From Verrucomicrobiota bacterium (GTDB lineage: Bacteria; Verrucomicrobiota; Verrucomicrobiia; Verrucomicrobiales; Verrucomicrobiaceae), in contig JANYCZ010000059.1 of NCBI GenBank assembly GCA_025360015.1, forward strand, positions 124,001 to 188,000: a stretch of 64,000 nt of DNA. Reading direction: 5' to 3'. The notes under the pieces were generated by a model. The model saw only the letters and a list, made by a program, of their open reading frames with translations. It ran no database searches and was not told where the DNA came from. The position numbers and the translations under genes were made by a program. The first letter of the stretch is position 1; every line of letters begins with the position of its first letter. This document shows, one piece after another, positions 27,908 to 37,267 of this stretch.

Positions 27908-30319
27908 ATGCCCATCTCACCTGATCAATACGAAAAGCTCGGCACCTTCTACCTCGGCCGCGAATACGATCTCGCTTCCAAGCAGGTCAAAGACGACCTC
28001 ATCCTCTACGATTCAAAGGACCTGGTGACCCACGGCGTCGTCCTCGGCATGACCGGCTCCGGCAAGACCGGCCTCTGCCTCGCCCTCCTCGAAGAAGCCG
28101 CCATGGATGGCGTGCCCGTCATCGCCATCGATCCCAAGGGTGACATCGGCAATGCACTGCTCACCTTCCCCAATCTCACGCCGCAGGAGTTTCGCCCCTG
28201 GATCAATGAAGACGAAGCACGCCGCGAAGGGCAGTCGCCAGATGAGTACGCAGCCGCTCAATCCGCGATGTGGCAAAAGGGCCTCGGCGACTGGGGCCAA
28301 AGCGCCGACCGCATCAAAAAACTGCGCGCCACCGTGGACATGGCCATCTACACGCCCGGCAGCAATGCCGGCCTGCCCGTCTCCATTCTCAGCTCGCTGA
28401 ACTGCCCGCCTGCCGAAGTGATGGACGATGCTGAAGCGCTCGGCGATCGCATCGAGAGCACCGTGTCCTCCATGCTGGGCCTGCTCAACGTCAATGCCGA
28501 TCCCATCCAGTCGCCGGAGCACATCCTGCTCAGCAACATCGTCGCATTCTGCTGGAAGAAGGGCCAAAACATCACGCTGGAAAATCTCGTGCGCCAGATC
28601 CAGCAGCCACCGATTCGCAAAGTCGGCGTCGTCGATCTCGACAGCTTCATGCCCGAGGCCAAGCGCACCGCGCTCGCCATGAAGCTGAACAACCTGCTCG
28701 CATCTCCCGGCTTCAGCTCCTGGCTCGAAGGCGAGGCGCTCGACATCCAGCGCATGTACTACACGCCCCAGGGCAAGCCGCGCATCACCATCTTCTGCAT
28801 CGCCCATCTCAGCGACACCGAGCGCATGTTCTTCGTCTCGCTGCTGATGAATCAGCTCCTCGGCTGGATGCGCACGCAGCAGGGCACCACATCCCTGCGC
28901 GCCATGTTCTACATGGACGAAATCTACGGCTACTTGCCACCGACCGCGATGCCGCCCTCGAAGAAGCCGCTCATGATTTTGCTCAAGCAGGCGCGCGCCT
29001 TTGGTCTCGGCATCCTTCTCGCCACACAAAACCCTGCTGACCTCGACTACAAGGCCCTCGCAAACATCGGCACCTGGTGGCTCGGCCGCCTGCAAACCGA
29101 GCGCGACAAAATGCGCGTGCTCGAAGGCCTCGAAGGCGCGGCCAACACCGCAGGCGGCAAGTTTGACCGTCAGCAGATGGAGCAGACACTGGCCGGACTG
29201 GGCAATCGCGTCTTCCTCATGAACAACGTGCATGAAGACCACCCCGTCGTCTTCACCGTCCGCTGGCTCATGAGCTACCTCAGCGGCCCGCTTTCCCGCC
29301 CGCAGATCAAGGCCCTCATGGACCCCATCCGCCCAAAGGCAGGAGTAAAGACAACCGCAGCTGCCGAAGACGATGGCTTCGCACCTCCCGGTGCCAGCAG
29401 CGCCACCACCGCCGACCGCAACACCCTGCGTCCCAAGCTGCCCGACGGCGCCACCGAACTCTTCCAGCCCAGCGACGACGACGGCGAACGCCTCACCTAC
29501 ACCCCCGCCATTCTGCGCAGCGCCACGATCATGTTTGACGATGCGAAGCGGAAGATCACCGGCCGCAGCATTGTCACTCTCGTCAACGAGATCGACATCG
29601 AAAAGCAAAGGGTCCTCTGGGACAAGTTTGTCGATGTCCCGAAAGACGATGATCTCTCCAAGTATGAAAGCGAACCCAAGGAGAACGCCGCCTACGCCGA
29701 TCTCCCCGGCCCCGCGCTGAAAACGACCACCTACACCAGCATCAAAAAAGACTTCACCGACTGGGTCTTTGCCAATCACAGCCTCGAACTCTTCTTCTCA
29801 CCCTTGCTGGAGGCCTATTCCAATCCCGGCGAAAAGCAGGACGAGTTCAAAGTCCGCATCACCCAGACCACCCGCGAGCAGCGCGATGCCGCCATCGAAG
29901 AGCTGCGCACCAAGACCGCGAAGACGATGAAATCACTGCAGGACAAGGCCGAGAAAGCCGCCAGCAAAGTCGATGTGCAGCAGGCCCAGTCCAGCGGAGC
30001 CAAGCTGAGCGCCGCCGTGGAGATCGGCGGCAGCATCCTCGGTGCCATCTTCGGCCGCAAGACCAGCCTCATGAAAGCCAGCACCATCAACAGCGCCTCC
30101 CGCGCCTGGAAAGAAGGCGCCGACGTCAAAGCCGCCGAGCACGAACTGGACTCCCTCAAAGCCGACATCGCGGAACTGGAAAAGCAAATCGCCGACGACA
30201 CCCAAAAAATCCGCGATCAATACGACCCCGCCATCCTCACCTTCGAGCCTTTCAAGCTCAGCCCAGCAAAGAAAAACATCCAGGTGACCGCCACGGGAAT
30301 TTTGTGGCTGGCGAAGTAG
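27908..30319 (+). CDS. HerA/DUF853-like ATP-binding protein
   Basis: GVVLGMTGSGKTGLCLALLEEA; IAIDPKGDIGNALLTFPNL; LRAMFYMDEIYGYLPP; LLATQNPADLDYKALANIGTWWLGRLQTERDK; C-terminal coiled coil. Confidence 0.88.
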   Translation: MPISPDQYEKLGTFYLGREYDLASKQVKDDLILYDSKDLVTHGVVLGMTGSGKTGLCLALLEEAAMDGVPVIAIDPKGDIGNALLTFPNLTPQEFRPWINEDEARREGQSPDEYAAAQSAMWQKGLGDWGQSADRIKKLRATVDMAIYTPGSNAGLPVSILSSLNCPPAEVMDDAEALGDRIESTVSSMLGLLNVNADPIQSPEHILLSNIVAFCWKKGQNITLENLVRQIQQPPIRKVGVVDLDSFMPEAKRTALAMKLNNLLASPGFSSWLEGEALDIQRMYYTPQGKPRITIFCIAHLSDTERMFFVSLLMNQLLGWMRTQQGTTSLRAMFYMDEIYGYLPPTAMPPSKKPLMILLKQARAFGLGILLATQNPADLDYKALANIGTWWLGRLQTERDKMRVLEGLEGAANTAGGKFDRQQMEQTLAGLGNRVFLMNNVHEDHPVVFTVRWLMSYLSGPLSRPQIKALMDPIRPKAGVKTTAAAEDDGFAPPGASSATTADRNTLRPKLPDGATELFQPSDDDGERLTYTPAILRSATIMFDDAKRKITGRSIVTLVNEIDIEKQRVLWDKFVDVPKDDDLSKYESEPKENAAYADLPGPALKTTTYTSIKKDFTDWVFANHSLELFFSPLLEAYSNPGEKQDEFKVRITQTTREQRDAAIEELRTKTAKTMKSLQDKAEKAASKVDVQQAQSSGAKLSAAVEIGGSILGAIFGRKTSLMKASTINSASRAWKEGADVKAAEHELDSLKADIAELEKQIADDTQKIRDQYDPAILTFEPFKLSPAKKNIQVTATGILWLAK

Positions 30320-30322
30320 AAG

Positions 30323-30351
30323 CCAAAGCGACGGGGTCTCCCGACCCCGTT
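30323..30351 (+). repeat. REP family 1
   Basis: ccaaagcgacggggtctcccgaccccgtt. Confidence 0.8.
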
Positions 30352-30356
30352 CCGAG

Positions 30357-30384
30357 CAAGGTGACGGGGTCTCCTGACCCCGTC
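30357..30384 (+). repeat. REP family 1
   Basis: caaggtgacggggtctcctgaccccgtc. Confidence 0.85.
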
Positions 30385-30433
30385 CGAAACTCTGGAAGTC
30401 AAGAGCCTCCCCACACCTTAAAAAACCAGTCTC

Positions 30434-31072
30434 ATGTCCTGGAACGACCTCCAGTTCTTCAACCCATTCGCAGACATCATCCACACCGCGAATAGGCTTC
30501 CCCACTGGCAGCAGCCCGGCGCGACTTATTTCATCACCTTCCGTCTCGGCGACTCCATTCCAGCCACACTGCGCCGCCAGTGGGAAACAGAACGGGATCA
30601 ATGGCGGCTGCTGCATCCACAGCCATGGTCAGCCGAAACTGAGGCCGAATATCACACGCGTTTCAGCGGACAAATCGACCAGTGGCTCGACGCAGGGCAT
30701 GGAGCCTGCCTGCTGCGCGATCCTGATACCCGGCACATCGTGGAAAACAGCCTGCGCCATTTTGATGGCCATCAGCACCTTCACCATGCTTGGGTGATCA
30801 TGCCCAACCATGTGCATTGCCTCACCACGCTTGCTCCAGCAGCACGACTCGAAAAGATCATCAAAAGCTGGAAAGGCTTTTCAGCCACGAGCATCAACAA
30901 GCACTCGGGTCGTACCGGCCCGCTCTGGCAGGAGGACTATTTTGATCGCCTGATCCGCGATGCCGATCACTTCGCCAACTGCGTGCGCTACGTCCGCCGT
31001 AATCCCACAAAGGCGGGTTTGAAAGCAGGCGCGTTCACGCATTTCAAAAGCGAGTTCGCGAAGCGCCTCTGA
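30434..31072 (+). mobile_element. REP-associated tyrosine transposase (RAYT, Y1_Tnp/IS200-like)
   Basis: GATYFITFRLGDSIP; HHAWVIMPNHVHCLTTL (HUH-type motif); KIIKSWKGFSATSINKHSGRTGPLWQEDYFDRLIRDADHFANCVRYVRRNPTKAGL; flanked by palindromic repeats. Confidence 0.93.
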
Positions 31073-31073
31073 A

Positions 31074-31101
31074 CCAAGGTGCCGGGGTCTCCGACCCCGT
31101 C
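31074..31101 (+). repeat. REP family 1
   Basis: ccaaggtgccggggtctccgaccccgtc directly after RAYT stop. Confidence 0.85.
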
Positions 31102-31110
31102 TGGAACTCC

Positions 31111-31144
31111 GGAGTGGGGGTCGGGAGACCCCCACTCCTTGGGG
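31111..31144 (-). repeat. REP family 1, inverted copy
   Basis: Reverse complement ccccaaggagtgggggtctcccgacccccactcc; perfect 12-bp arms. Confidence 0.85.
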
Positions 31145-31166
31145 CAGGAGCCCCGTACTTCACACC

Positions 31167-32330
31167 TCAATACACATCCCGGCGATACCTCTTCGCCTCC
31201 CTCATCGCATGCACATACGCAGCGGCTTCCTCAGCCGTCTTGCCGCCTTCCTTTTCCACGATGGTATGCAGCGCCTTGTCCACATCGCTCGCCATGCGCG
31301 CCGCATCACCGCACACATAAAAGATCGCCCCCTGCTCCAGCCAGGCCCACAGCTCAGCGCTGTTCTCCAGCATCTTGTTCTGCACGTAGATCTTCTCAGC
31401 CTGATCCCGGCTCCACGCTGTGCTGAATTTGGTCAGCGTGCCATCAGCAAGATAACCATCAAACTCCTCCTTGTAGAAGAAGCACGATTTCGCGCTCACC
31501 TCACCAAAGAACAGCCAGGCCTTGCCCTTCGCACCCGTCGCCTTCCGCTCTTCCAGGAACGCACGAAACGGCGCGATGCCCGTCCCCGGTCCGCACATGA
31601 TGATCGGCGTCTCTTCCTGCGGCTCCGGCAGGCGGAAGCCCTTGCCATGATTCACAAAGCACGGGATCAGCGTTTCATTCGGCGTCACGCGCTCAGCCAA
31701 AAACGTGGAGGCCACACCGCCACGCGCACGGTTATGGCTCGTGTAGCGCACCGTGGCAATGGTGAGATGCACCTCCGTCGGATGCGCCTTCTGGCTGCTG
31801 CTGATCGAGTACAGGCGGATGTTTAGCTTCTTCTGCGTCAGCATGAACTCCTGCGGCGTGAACTTCGCGATCGGATTCTCCAGCAGCAGGTCCACCACAA
31901 ACCGGCCCCACAGGTACTCTTTGAGTGCCTCTTTTTTCTCTGGCACACTCAGGTCGGCCAGCAGCGTATCGCCCTGCGTCTTTTCGACGATGGCCTTGAT
32001 GAGCTTGTGGTCGATCTCCGTGATGAGCGTCCCTTCGATCAAGGCCTGGCGGATCGGCACCTCGGCCGCCGTCTTCGGATGCTTCACGATTTCGTCACCC
32101 GTGAAACCCAGCGCAGCGAGCGTGTCATCCACCAGCGCCGGATCATTCGTCGGCTGCACCGCCAGCGAGTCCCCCGGGGTGTACTCCAAGCCTGAAGCGC
32201 CCAGGTCGATCTCATAATGCGCTGTGTGCTTCGGCGCATCCGGGCCGGAAAGATTGTACATCCGCTTCACCTTCGCGATGCAGGGATTCTTGACGTTGTA
32301 AACGGGCTTTCCGGCTTCAGGAGTACTCAT
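31167..32330 (-). CDS. Sulfite reductase flavoprotein-like FAD/NAD(P)H reductase (no flavodoxin domain)
   Basis: YTPGDSLAVQPTND; RLYSISSSQKAHPTEVHLTI; RGGVASTFLAERV; PIIMCGPGTGIAPFRAFLEER; IFYVCGDAARMASDVDKAL. Confidence 0.92.
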   Translation of the reverse strand: MSTPEAGKPVYNVKNPCIAKVKRMYNLSGPDAPKHTAHYEIDLGASGLEYTPGDSLAVQPTNDPALVDDTLAALGFTGDEIVKHPKTAAEVPIRQALIEGTLITEIDHKLIKAIVEKTQGDTLLADLSVPEKKEALKEYLWGRFVVDLLLENPIAKFTPQEFMLTQKKLNIRLYSISSSQKAHPTEVHLTIATVRYTSHNRARGGVASTFLAERVTPNETLIPCFVNHGKGFRLPEPQEETPIIMCGPGTGIAPFRAFLEERKATGAKGKAWLFFGEVSAKSCFFYKEEFDGYLADGTLTKFSTAWSRDQAEKIYVQNKMLENSAELWAWLEQGAIFYVCGDAARMASDVDKALHTIVEKEGGKTAEEAAAYVHAMREAKRYRRDVY

Positions 32331-32378
32331 GGGCCGGAGAGACTAGGAGGCCGGGCGATCTTGTCAAACCTGCGCGAC

Positions 32379-33806
32379 TCAGGCTGGCAGAATCAGCATC
32401 GCCTTCGCCCCGGCCACACCCTCACGATTCGCCAGCTCCACACTGCCGCCGTGCAGTTGAGCCACTTCTTTGACAAAGCACAGGCCGAGGCCGGTGCTCT
32501 TCTTGCCGCTGTCAGGGCGCGGCAGCGAGTAGAAGCGCTCAAAGACCCGCGCGCAGGCGTAGTCCGGCATGCCTGGGCCGCAGTCTTCTACCTCAAACAC
32601 AATCTTCGCCTCAAAACAAAATCCCCGCACACTGATGGCGCTTCCCCTGGGCGCAAAGTCCAGCGCGTTTTGCAGCAAATTCCCCACCGCCAGCTCCAGC
32701 AGCCACGGATCTCCCTGCACCACCAGCGCCCCGGCCACCTCACGCTCCAGCCGCACCTCTTTGCCCAGAGCTACGAGCGCCAGATGATCCCACGCACGAT
32801 CAATGACACTCACGAGATCCACCGCTTCATTCGTTTCCAGCTTCTTCTGTTTTTCAATCGCCGCGAGGTGCAGCAGACGCTCCAGCAGATCTCGCAGCCG
32901 CCCGGCCTCAGCACGGATGTTTTGCAGAAATCGTGCCCGCTTCGGCTCCGGCACATCGCCCTGCAAAATCTCACCCGCCCCAAGAATCGCAGCCACGGGG
33001 CTCTTCAGCTCATGCGTGAGGCTCTGCACGTAGTGCTCCACATACTCGCGCCCTTCCAGCGCATCCCGCATGTCTTCGAGCGCTTTCGCCAGCGTCTTCA
33101 TCTGGTGCCCCGGCATGCGTGGTGAGGTGGATCTCTCGCCACGCCCAACCGCCAGCGCATGCTGCGTCAGCACTTCCAGCGGCCGCGTGGCCCACCGCGC
33201 CGCCAGGTAGATGCCCAGCAGCATCAGCACCACCGTGGTGAGGATGGACCACTTCAGCCACCGCTCAGTCTCCCACACAAATGCCAGCACCCCACGCTGC
33301 GGCTTCGCCACGCTCAGCATGCCAAGGGTCCGGCCCTCATGCCGGATGGGTGCGCCCACGTACATCACGATGGAAAGCGGATCGCGCTCACTGGCACGGG
33401 AAGAGCGCGCACCGTATTGCCCCATCAGCGTGAGGTTCACATCGCGATGATTGGAGATCTCTCCGGGCTTCTCAATGCCAGCGGAGTCAAACAGCACACG
33501 CCCCTGCGCATCCGTCACATAGACCTGCATGTCCACCCTGGTTTTGCTGAGGTTATAGATCTGCGCTTGCAGCTGCCGCTGCTGCGCGGCGCGCACCGCC
33601 CGCTCCACCGCCTGCGGCTTGAGCACGCCTCCTTCCGCATCTCCGCCGATGACTTCCGCGAGGATGTTCGCCACATCGACCATCGGCTCCTCGACGGCTT
33701 CAAAGTACTGCCTCTCCACGCGGTGAATGAGCTGGGTGGAGAGCACAAACAAACCCAGCGTCGCCACCACGGCGAATCCCAGTAAAAAGCGTGCGGTCAG
33801 GCTCAT
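32379..33806 (-). CDS. creC: CreC-like sensor histidine kinase
   Basis: DAQGRVLFDSAG, LTLMGQYGARSSR, VMYVGAPI, YVEHYVQSLTHELKSPVAAILGAGEIL, PDYACARVFERFYSLPRPDSGKKSTGLGLCFV. Confidence 0.9.
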   Translation of the reverse strand: MSLTARFLLGFAVVATLGLFVLSTQLIHRVERQYFEAVEEPMVDVANILAEVIGGDAEGGVLKPQAVERAVRAAQQRQLQAQIYNLSKTRVDMQVYVTDAQGRVLFDSAGIEKPGEISNHRDVNLTLMGQYGARSSRASERDPLSIVMYVGAPIRHEGRTLGMLSVAKPQRGVLAFVWETERWLKWSILTTVVLMLLGIYLAARWATRPLEVLTQHALAVGRGERSTSPRMPGHQMKTLAKALEDMRDALEGREYVEHYVQSLTHELKSPVAAILGAGEILQGDVPEPKRARFLQNIRAEAGRLRDLLERLLHLAAIEKQKKLETNEAVDLVSVIDRAWDHLALVALGKEVRLEREVAGALVVQGDPWLLELAVGNLLQNALDFAPRGSAISVRGFCFEAKIVFEVEDCGPGMPDYACARVFERFYSLPRPDSGKKSTGLGLCFVKEVAQLHGGSVELANREGVAGAKAMLILPA

Positions 33807-34501
33807 ACCTCGGGCCAGGTTTCAAGCAGTGAGTAGCCCATGCCGCGATGCGTGACGATGGGGTCCAGCCCCTCGCGCGCACCACGCATGCGCGCCCGCA
33901 GGGTTTTCACGTGCGTATCCACCGTGCGCTCCATCGAGGCATCCGGTTCTTCGGAAGCTTGGTCCATGAGCTGCTCACGGCTGAACACCCGCCCCGGATG
34001 CGCCGCAAAAGCCTTGAGCATGCGAAACTCATAGCGCGACAGATTCAAAGCCGTGCCGAAGTAGATGGCCTGGCAGCGCGTTTCATCAATGACGAGAGGA
34101 CCGGCAGCGTCCACAACAGGCGCAGGCAGCGGCACCGCCGAAACACGCCGCAGGATGGCTCGCACCCGCGCGACCAGCTCACGCGGGCTGAAGGGCTTCA
34201 GCACGTAGTCATCCCCCCCGATCTCCAGCCCCACCACGCGATCCACTTCGCTGGAGCGCGCAGTGAGAAAGAGGATCGGCAGCGACCGCGTCTTGCGGAT
34301 CGTTTTGCACACTTCAAAGCCCGTCATGTCCGGCAGGCCGACATCGAGAATGACAAGGCTGAAGTCCTGCGCCTCCAGCTGCTCCAGCGCCTTCCGCCCC
34401 GTGCCCGCGCTCGTCACGGCAAAGCCGTCGGCTTCGAGCGCATAAACCACGTTTTCGCAGATGGAAGGTTCGTCTTCGACGATGAGTATTTTGGCAGGCA
34501 T
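33803..34501 (-). CDS. creB: CreB-like OmpR-family response regulator
   Basis: MPAKILIVEDEPSICENVVYALEADGF...LVILDVGLPDMTGFEVCKTIRKTRSLPILFLTARSSEVDRVVGLEIGGDDYVLKPFSPRELVARVRAILRR; ATGA overlap with creC; start at internal ATG. Confidence 0.9.
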   Translation of the reverse strand: MPAKILIVEDEPSICENVVYALEADGFAVTSAGTGRKALEQLEAQDFSLVILDVGLPDMTGFEVCKTIRKTRSLPILFLTARSSEVDRVVGLEIGGDDYVLKPFSPRELVARVRAILRRVSAVPLPAPVVDAAGPLVIDETRCQAIYFGTALNLSRYEFRMLKAFAAHPGRVFSREQLMDQASEEPDASMERTVDTHVKTLRARMRGAREGLDPIVTHRGMGYSLLETWPEV

Positions 34502-34619
34502 TTCGACTGGGGTGAATGTTTGAACCGCTGATGTGATGATGACAAGACGCTTGTTCAGAATCTCAGACAAGGCAGCAGCACGGAGAATGGTTTCAGCGAC
34601 GTCCCTGTTCAAAACAGCC

Positions 34620-34657
34620 ATGAAACCTTGATGAAGCGAAGATGAAATGCATGTGAA
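34620..34657 (-). promoter_or_regulatory. Array of four TTCAY boxes, 11-bp period (cre-tag-like) upstream of creBC
   Basis: Minus strand TTCAC-atgcat-TTCAT-cttcgc-TTCAT-caaggt-TTCAT. Confidence 0.85.
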
Positions 34658-34663
34658 AAAGCA

Positions 34664-34693
34664 AAGTACTCCAGAGCTTTAGCTCGCTCTGGA
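34664..34693 (+). repeat. REP-like family 3
   Basis: aaagtactccagagctttagctcgctctgg. Confidence 0.75.
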
Positions 34694-34759
34694 GACCCCC
34701 CGCACGCCTTGCCTCAAATAAAATTCACCCATCACATCGCAGACCACAAACCACGTATT

Positions 34760-34779
34760 GTAGTACCGGCTTCAGCCGG
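34760..34779 (+). repeat. REP family 2
   Basis: gtagtaccggcttcagccgg. Confidence 0.8.
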
Positions 34780-34881
34780 AATCTGGACAGCGCGACCGAA
34801 CCCGTCACTAGAATGAGGAAAGCTTAAACGCAGAAAAATCAATCCAGTTCCTGCCTTCCTCATTCACATCAGTGCTTGGAC

Positions 34882-36066
34882 TCACGCCAGCCGTGGCGAA
34901 ACCGCCCCAAGCCTCTGACTCCAGTCCACCTTCGCCGTCAACGCCATCAAAACACCCAGCGTGACAATCCCACCCACCGTCAGCGTCAGTCCCGTCAGCC
35001 CTTTGAAGAAAAAGCTGTAGCTAAACAGCACCATATAAGCCGTCTGCGCCACGACCGCGACTCGGAACAAAAATTCTCCCGCAGCCGCGCGCAGATACCC
35101 ACACACCAGCATTAGCGATGCAGCAGCGGCAATCACAAAGCTCAGATGCACAGGCACCACATCCAGCATGTAGGAGAACAGCAGCGGAAAGGCAAAGAAA
35201 CCAGCGGCTAGGAAAAAGTAGTTCACCGGATGCAGCGACACACCGCGCGAAGTGGCCGTGATGATGATCACCACGAAGAACAGCAGCAGCGACAGCGGTG
35301 CATAGAAGGAGATCTGCGCGGCCACCGGTCCGGCATTGAGCTCACGCGGCATTTCCAGGCTGATGCCCGGCGCAGAAATGGCGTCTTCATATTTCCAGAT
35401 CAGCTCCATCCCTTTTTCAGTCGGCTTGCGATCCGTGGGTGAACTGATGGGAAAATTCACATCGGTAAAGTCGGTGTTAATGACGAGATTAAAATCGCGG
35501 ATGCGGCTGGCATCGGCAAAAGCATAGCCCCAAATATTCATACCACGACATTCGTAGCTGACGCTGATCGGAATGCTTTCCCCGGGCGCAAGCTGCACGC
35601 TGTCGGTGATCACCCCCTCCAGCGGCGCAGCCATCGAGCGGCGCGCAGAGGCCCCCTCGCCCAGAGTGAAGCGTATCTTGTCGAGCAGCGTGTTTCCAGC
35701 AGGCAGGGCAAAGCCAAGGTAGAGCGTCTGTGTGATGGCCGTCGTGTTGGTGAAAGTGTAGCCCCCTTCAAACTTCACGCTGTACGTGCGGTGCCAGAGC
35801 AGCCCCATTTTGACGGGCTGATAGGCGACCTGCACTTTGACATCACTCTTCGCTGGCTGAAGCACCAGCGTGGAACCGCTCGAGGCAGTGTAGCGTGCCA
35901 CAGGATGCTTCTGCACGAGCTGCGGCCCCCAGCGCCCGCTGACATCGTCTCCGGTTTGATAGCCCACCTGGGCGGTGCGCTGGGTGATGATGCCGCCAAG
36001 CAGCCACCAGGCGATGGTGGTGCAGACAAAGATAACAGCGATGGTGGTGAGATGAGTGAGTTTCAT
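34882..36066 (-). CDS. creD: CreD-like inner membrane protein
   Basis: Large extracytoplasmic region then HPVNYFFLAAGFFAFPLLFSYMLDVVPVHLSFVIAAAASLMLVCGYL...GLTLTVGGIVTLGVLMALTAKVDW, CreD-like C-terminal TM array. Confidence 0.8.
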   Translation of the reverse strand: MKLTHLTTIAVIFVCTTIAWWLLGGIITQRTAQVGYQTGDDVSGRWGPQLVQKHPVARYTASSGSTLVLQPAKSDVKVQVAYQPVKMGLLWHRTYSVKFEGGYTFTNTTAITQTLYLGFALPAGNTLLDKIRFTLGEGASARRSMAAPLEGVITDSVQLAPGESIPISVSYECRGMNIWGYAFADASRIRDFNLVINTDFTDVNFPISSPTDRKPTEKGMELIWKYEDAISAPGISLEMPRELNAGPVAAQISFYAPLSLLLFFVVIIITATSRGVSLHPVNYFFLAAGFFAFPLLFSYMLDVVPVHLSFVIAAAASLMLVCGYLRAAAGEFLFRVAVVAQTAYMVLFSYSFFFKGLTGLTLTVGGIVTLGVLMALTAKVDWSQRLGAVSPRLA

Positions 36067-36101
36067 GGCAATGGTGAGTGAGGTTGAGATGTGTGGGGAA
36101 A

Positions 36102-37244
36102 TCAGTTCGTGGTGCGCTTGCGATAAGTGATGCGAGCCTGCGGTTGTTGATCGCGGCAGAGAGATTTGCGCAGGTGCAGGCCCGGCGCGGTAGCCTTGTC
36201 GGTGATGGGATCAACGTTGCCGCTGAAGCTGAGGTCGTAAGTGGCGGGAAGCTGCACATTCCAGTCGATCTGCTTCGCAAACAGCGCCGTCTGCGGCAGC
36301 GCAAGATCGAGCTCCCCCTCGGCAATCTGCAACGGAGCAAGCACTGCGGTGAAGGAGAGCTTCACCTCCGACTCCGCTCCATCAGTGGCGGGGTCATCGA
36401 GTGGAATTTCCACGCGATTGGCTTCACCAAGTGTGGGACGCACAGGATCCCCATTCACATGACACTGCAGCAGCTTGGCAGCCTCAGGCAGTTGCAGCAC
36501 CAGTTTGGCCGGGTGATCGTGGCGCACGGTGATCACGCCCTCCGTCAGTGCAGAGCCATCACGAACGACCTGTGTGGTGTATAGAGCGGTGGAGACGATG
36601 GCGTCATCCGTGAGACTGGCGCTGGGCGGCTGCACCGCCTTGCGTGCATCCTCAAATGCAAAGGTCACATCGCCACCCGCCGCTGGCAGCGCGGCGAGTC
36701 CCGCGCTGCTATAAGTCTCGGTCGTGGTTCCGTGTTGCAGCCGCAGCACTTTGCCCTCTGGCAGCTCTTTGATCGCAATCGAGGCGATGGGTGATGCGGC
36801 AAGATGCAGCGTGGTCCCCTGCCCCGCCTTGGCGAGCGCGAAGGTCAGCTTCACCCTCTGCGCCCCCGCTTTGTCCGTGATGAGGCAGAGATGATCATCC
36901 GCGACGACAAGGCGCGCGTCCTTGGGTTCCACGGTCAGCACCCCCGTGCCTGCACCCGCAAGAGGAACCGCATGCCAGGCGCCATCAAAGTTCTCGACCT
37001 GCATCTCAGCCGTGATTGAAGAAGCCCGAGGGTCCAACTGATACAGCGCAGAGACCAGCGCCGCCGGAACCGGTGGCGTTGGCTTGATCGCTGGCGGCGG
37101 CGGCTCCTTCGGCAGCGTCGCCGCGACGAGGCGCTTCAACTCGCCATAAGTAATTCGGACCTCGCTCTCATCGAGCGTGGCACTGGTGATAGACTGTGCC
37201 AGCAAAGCGCTGGTCCCGAGCAGGAGTAGAATGAGTGGTTTCAT
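36102..37244 (-). CDS. Secreted protein of unknown function in creD operon
   Basis: Signal peptide MKPLILLLLGTSALLAQ; no recognised domain; 35 bp upstream of creD-like gene. Confidence 0.75.
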   Translation of the reverse strand: MKPLILLLLGTSALLAQSITSATLDESEVRITYGELKRLVAATLPKEPPPPAIKPTPPVPAALVSALYQLDPRASSITAEMQVENFDGAWHAVPLAGAGTGVLTVEPKDARLVVADDHLCLITDKAGAQRVKLTFALAKAGQGTTLHLAASPIASIAIKELPEGKVLRLQHGTTTETYSSAGLAALPAAGGDVTFAFEDARKAVQPPSASLTDDAIVSTALYTTQVVRDGSALTEGVITVRHDHPAKLVLQLPEAAKLLQCHVNGDPVRPTLGEANRVEIPLDDPATDGAESEVKLSFTAVLAPLQIAEGELDLALPQTALFAKQIDWNVQLPATYDLSFSGNVDPITDKATAPGLHLRKSLCRDQQPQARITYRKRTTN

Positions 37245-37267
37245 CGACACCCAAACTCAAAAGCAGC

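Noticed and set aside
28013-29779. 588-aa minus-strand ORF antisense to the HerA-like gene
   Set aside because: High-GC shadow ORF; the plus-strand frame has clear ATPase motifs, while the antisense product has no recognisable domain and atypical composition
30323-31144. CRISPR-like array from clustered palindromes around the RAYT
   Set aside because: No regular spacer/repeat spacing and no cas genes; the pattern fits REP elements around a RAYT
34502-34621. Upstream start of the creB ORF at 34621
   Set aside because: Would put the start codon inside the TTCAY array; MPAKILIVEDEPS at 34501 is the canonical receiver-domain start
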